DNA of 64,000 nt from a virus. The notes beneath the pieces are model-generated. The model searched no databases and was not told where the DNA came from. It saw only the letters and a list, made by a program, of their open reading frames with translations. Both the position numbers and the translations under genes were made by a program. Position 1 is the stretch's first letter, and each line of letters begins with the position of its first letter. Location: positions 84,762-148,761 of the IMG/VR virus record IMGVR_UViG_3300030090_005562; one strand, 5' to 3'. Below, piece after piece: positions 62,498 through 64,000 of the stretch.

Positions 62498-64000
62498 TGT
62501 ACGGATACCAAGAAGCTTTAGAAGCATCAATAGGCTACTTTAACGGAGATGAGCTGGCGGCAAAAGTTTTTGTAGATAAATATGCGCTTAGAGATAACGA
62601 CAAAAATCTTTTAGAAAAAACACCAGACGATATGCATCTTCGTATAGCTAGTGAGATAGCTAGAGCGGAGAGGTCTAAGTACAAAGACACAAAGATAAAG
62701 CCTCTGTCTAAACAACAAGTATATGAATACCTAAAGGGCTTTAAGAAGATTGTGCCACAGGGAAGCCCTATGTATGGCATAGGAAATACGAATCAATGCG
62801 TAACTCTTTCTAACTGCTATGTTCTTGATTCTCCAGAAGATAGCTATGGCGGTATTCACTGGACAGACGAGCAGATTACTCAGATTTCTAAAAGAAGAGG
62901 CGGTGTAGGAATAGACATTTCTAAGCTCCGCCCAGTCGGAGAGTCCACTAAGAACTCTTCTAGAACTACCAGCGGCATTGCAAGCTGGATGGAGAGGTTT
63001 TCAAATAGCACAAGAGAGGTGGGTCAGGATGGTCGTCGTGGCGCACAGATGCAATCCATTAGTGTTCATCACCCAGAAGTTCTTACTTTTGCGAATATCA
63101 AAAAAGACAGAACAAAGGTTACAGGAGCCAACATATCTATCAGGCTTACTGATGAATTTCTTAAAGCGGTATATAGCGACAGCAAGTATGAGCAGAGATG
63201 GCCTGTTGATTCTAAGGAGCCAAAGATAAAGAATAAGGTTTCTGCTAGAGAAGTCTGGAGGCAGATAATTGAAAATGCTCATGACAATGCCGAACCAGGG
63301 CTTTTATTTTGGGATAACGTAATCGCAAACAGTCCCGCCGACTGCTATCCAGAGGAGGGTTTTGAGACCATTTCTACTAACCCCTGCTCAGAGCTTCCTC
63401 TCTCTGCCCTAGACTCATGCAGACTTCTTCTACTAAACTTATTTGGCTATGTAAAAGAACCGTTCACAAGCAAGGCTTATTTTGACTATCAAGAATTCTT
63501 TAAGGACGCCAAGATTGCACAAAGAATGATGGATGATATCATAGACCTCGAAATGGAGGCTATAGAACGAATTATTAAAAAGATTGAGTCTGACCCAGAA
63601 TCAAAAGACATTAAAGCCAGAGAGCTTGATATGTGGCACAGAATCCATGATAATTGCAAGAACGGCAGGAGAACGGGCTTAGGAATTACGGCCCTTGGCG
63701 ACACAATCGCCGCCCTTGGATTTAAGTATGCTAGCGAGCGTAGCATTCAAGAGACAGACCAAATTTTTAAGACTCTAAAGTTTGCCTCATACATTTCGTC
63801 TGCGGAGATGGCAGAAGACCTTGGGCCATTTCCTGTATGGAACTATGAGAAAGAAGCCGGAAACAAATTCCTAAAAAGAATGTATGCCGAGAAGCTGGAT
63901 TTTGGCGGACTAGATATTAAAGGCAAAGATGTTCTTGAGAAGGTGAAACAAGTAGGGCGTAGAAACATATCTAACCTAACATGCGCTCCTGCCGGAAGCG
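62497..64000 (+). CDS. nrdJ: Class II (cobalamin-dependent) ribonucleotide reductase, partial
   Basis: The frame is open from ATG 62497 to the right edge (501 codons). NTNQCVTLSNCYVLD holds the first active-site Cys. RRGGVGIDISKLRP, RRGAQMQSISVHHP and STNPCSELPLS with DSCRLL hold further catalytic and specificity blocks, and NGRRTGLGITALGD follows. These match class II NrdJ rather than NrdA. It reduces ribonucleotides without oxygen, using adenosylcobalamin from the host. Confidence 0.9.
   Translation, partial: MYGYQEALEASIGYFNGDELAAKVFVDKYALRDNDKNLLEKTPDDMHLRIASEIARAERSKYKDTKIKPLSKQQVYEYLKGFKKIVPQGSPMYGIGNTNQCVTLSNCYVLDSPEDSYGGIHWTDEQITQISKRRGGVGIDISKLRPVGESTKNSSRTTSGIASWMERFSNSTREVGQDGRRGAQMQSISVHHPEVLTFANIKKDRTKVTGANISIRLTDEFLKAVYSDSKYEQRWPVDSKEPKIKNKVSAREVWRQIIENAHDNAEPGLLFWDNVIANSPADCYPEEGFETISTNPCSELPLSALDSCRLLLLNLFGYVKEPFTSKAYFDYQEFFKDAKIAQRMMDDIIDLEMEAIERIIKKIESDPESKDIKARELDMWHRIHDNCKNGRRTGLGITALGDTIAALGFKYASERSIQETDQIFKTLKFASYISSAEMAEDLGPFPVWNYEKEAGNKFLKRMYAEKLDFGGLDIKGKDVLEKVKQVGRRNISNLTCAPAGS

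Overview
The window is part of a large tailed double-stranded DNA phage genome (Caudoviricetes). It carries a large terminase, portal, fused prohead protease-scaffold and HK97-type major capsid protein, plus an rIIA/rIIB pair, several sigma-like factors, PhoH, SSB, three tRNAs and nucleotide-metabolism genes. Both ends are cut: the capsid gene runs off the left edge and a class II ribonucleotide reductase runs off the right. The host cannot be named from the sequence. Initiation sites are bacterial (GGAG-type), and most early promoters look like host sigma-70 promoters.

Layout. (1) 1-10.7 kb, minus strand: one packaging and head operon from a single strong promoter at 10.65 kb. Its order of transcription is small ORF, sigma-like protein, probable small terminase, GDP-mannose dehydratase, ERCC4-type nuclease, large terminase, portal, protease-scaffold, decoration protein, capsid. 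(2) 10.7-16.6 kb, plus strand: small secreted and structural-looking proteins, then a glycan block (DUF3431-like, UDP-galactopyranose mutase, GalNAc-transferase-like GT2). (3) 16.6-27.7 kb: an accessory early region of short genes in cassettes. Nine copies of an undescribed 79-bp module separate the cassettes, and most copies are followed by a T-rich tract and a promoter. (4) 27.7-30.8 kb: two tRNAs, long non-coding stretches with repeats, an attenuator-like leader, an antisense promoter and very small membrane proteins. (5) 30.8-46 kb: host-takeover and metabolic genes (HhH-GPD glycosylase-like, sulfotransferase-like, rIIA, rIIB, CAP domain, GMP reductase, MazG, deoxyribosyltransferase-like) and a probable lysis-type cassette with a papain-like protease and a holin-like protein. 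(6) 46-56.9 kb: secreted trypsin-like protease, SSB, four more glycosyltransferases, PhoH, tRNA-Met, two more sigma-like proteins, PD-(D/E)XK-type proteins and a ClpP-like protease. (7) 56.9-64 kb: a 918-residue integrin-like beta-propeller protein and a second protein sharing its N-terminal motif, then a leader-peptide attenuator, three small beta-rich proteins, dCMP deaminase and NrdJ.

Regulation can be read directly. Early promoters are TTGACA/TATAAT, often with CGATAA inside the spacer. A second motif, GGTGTATA followed by A/T, has no -35 box and precedes portal, protease-scaffold, PhoH, ClpP-like and propeller genes. It is the natural candidate late promoter for one of the phage sigma-like proteins. 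The most novel item is the 79-bp module family (27-bp unit, exactly 25-bp GC-rich centre, 27-bp unit). Functional names are from family recognition by eye; no database search was run.
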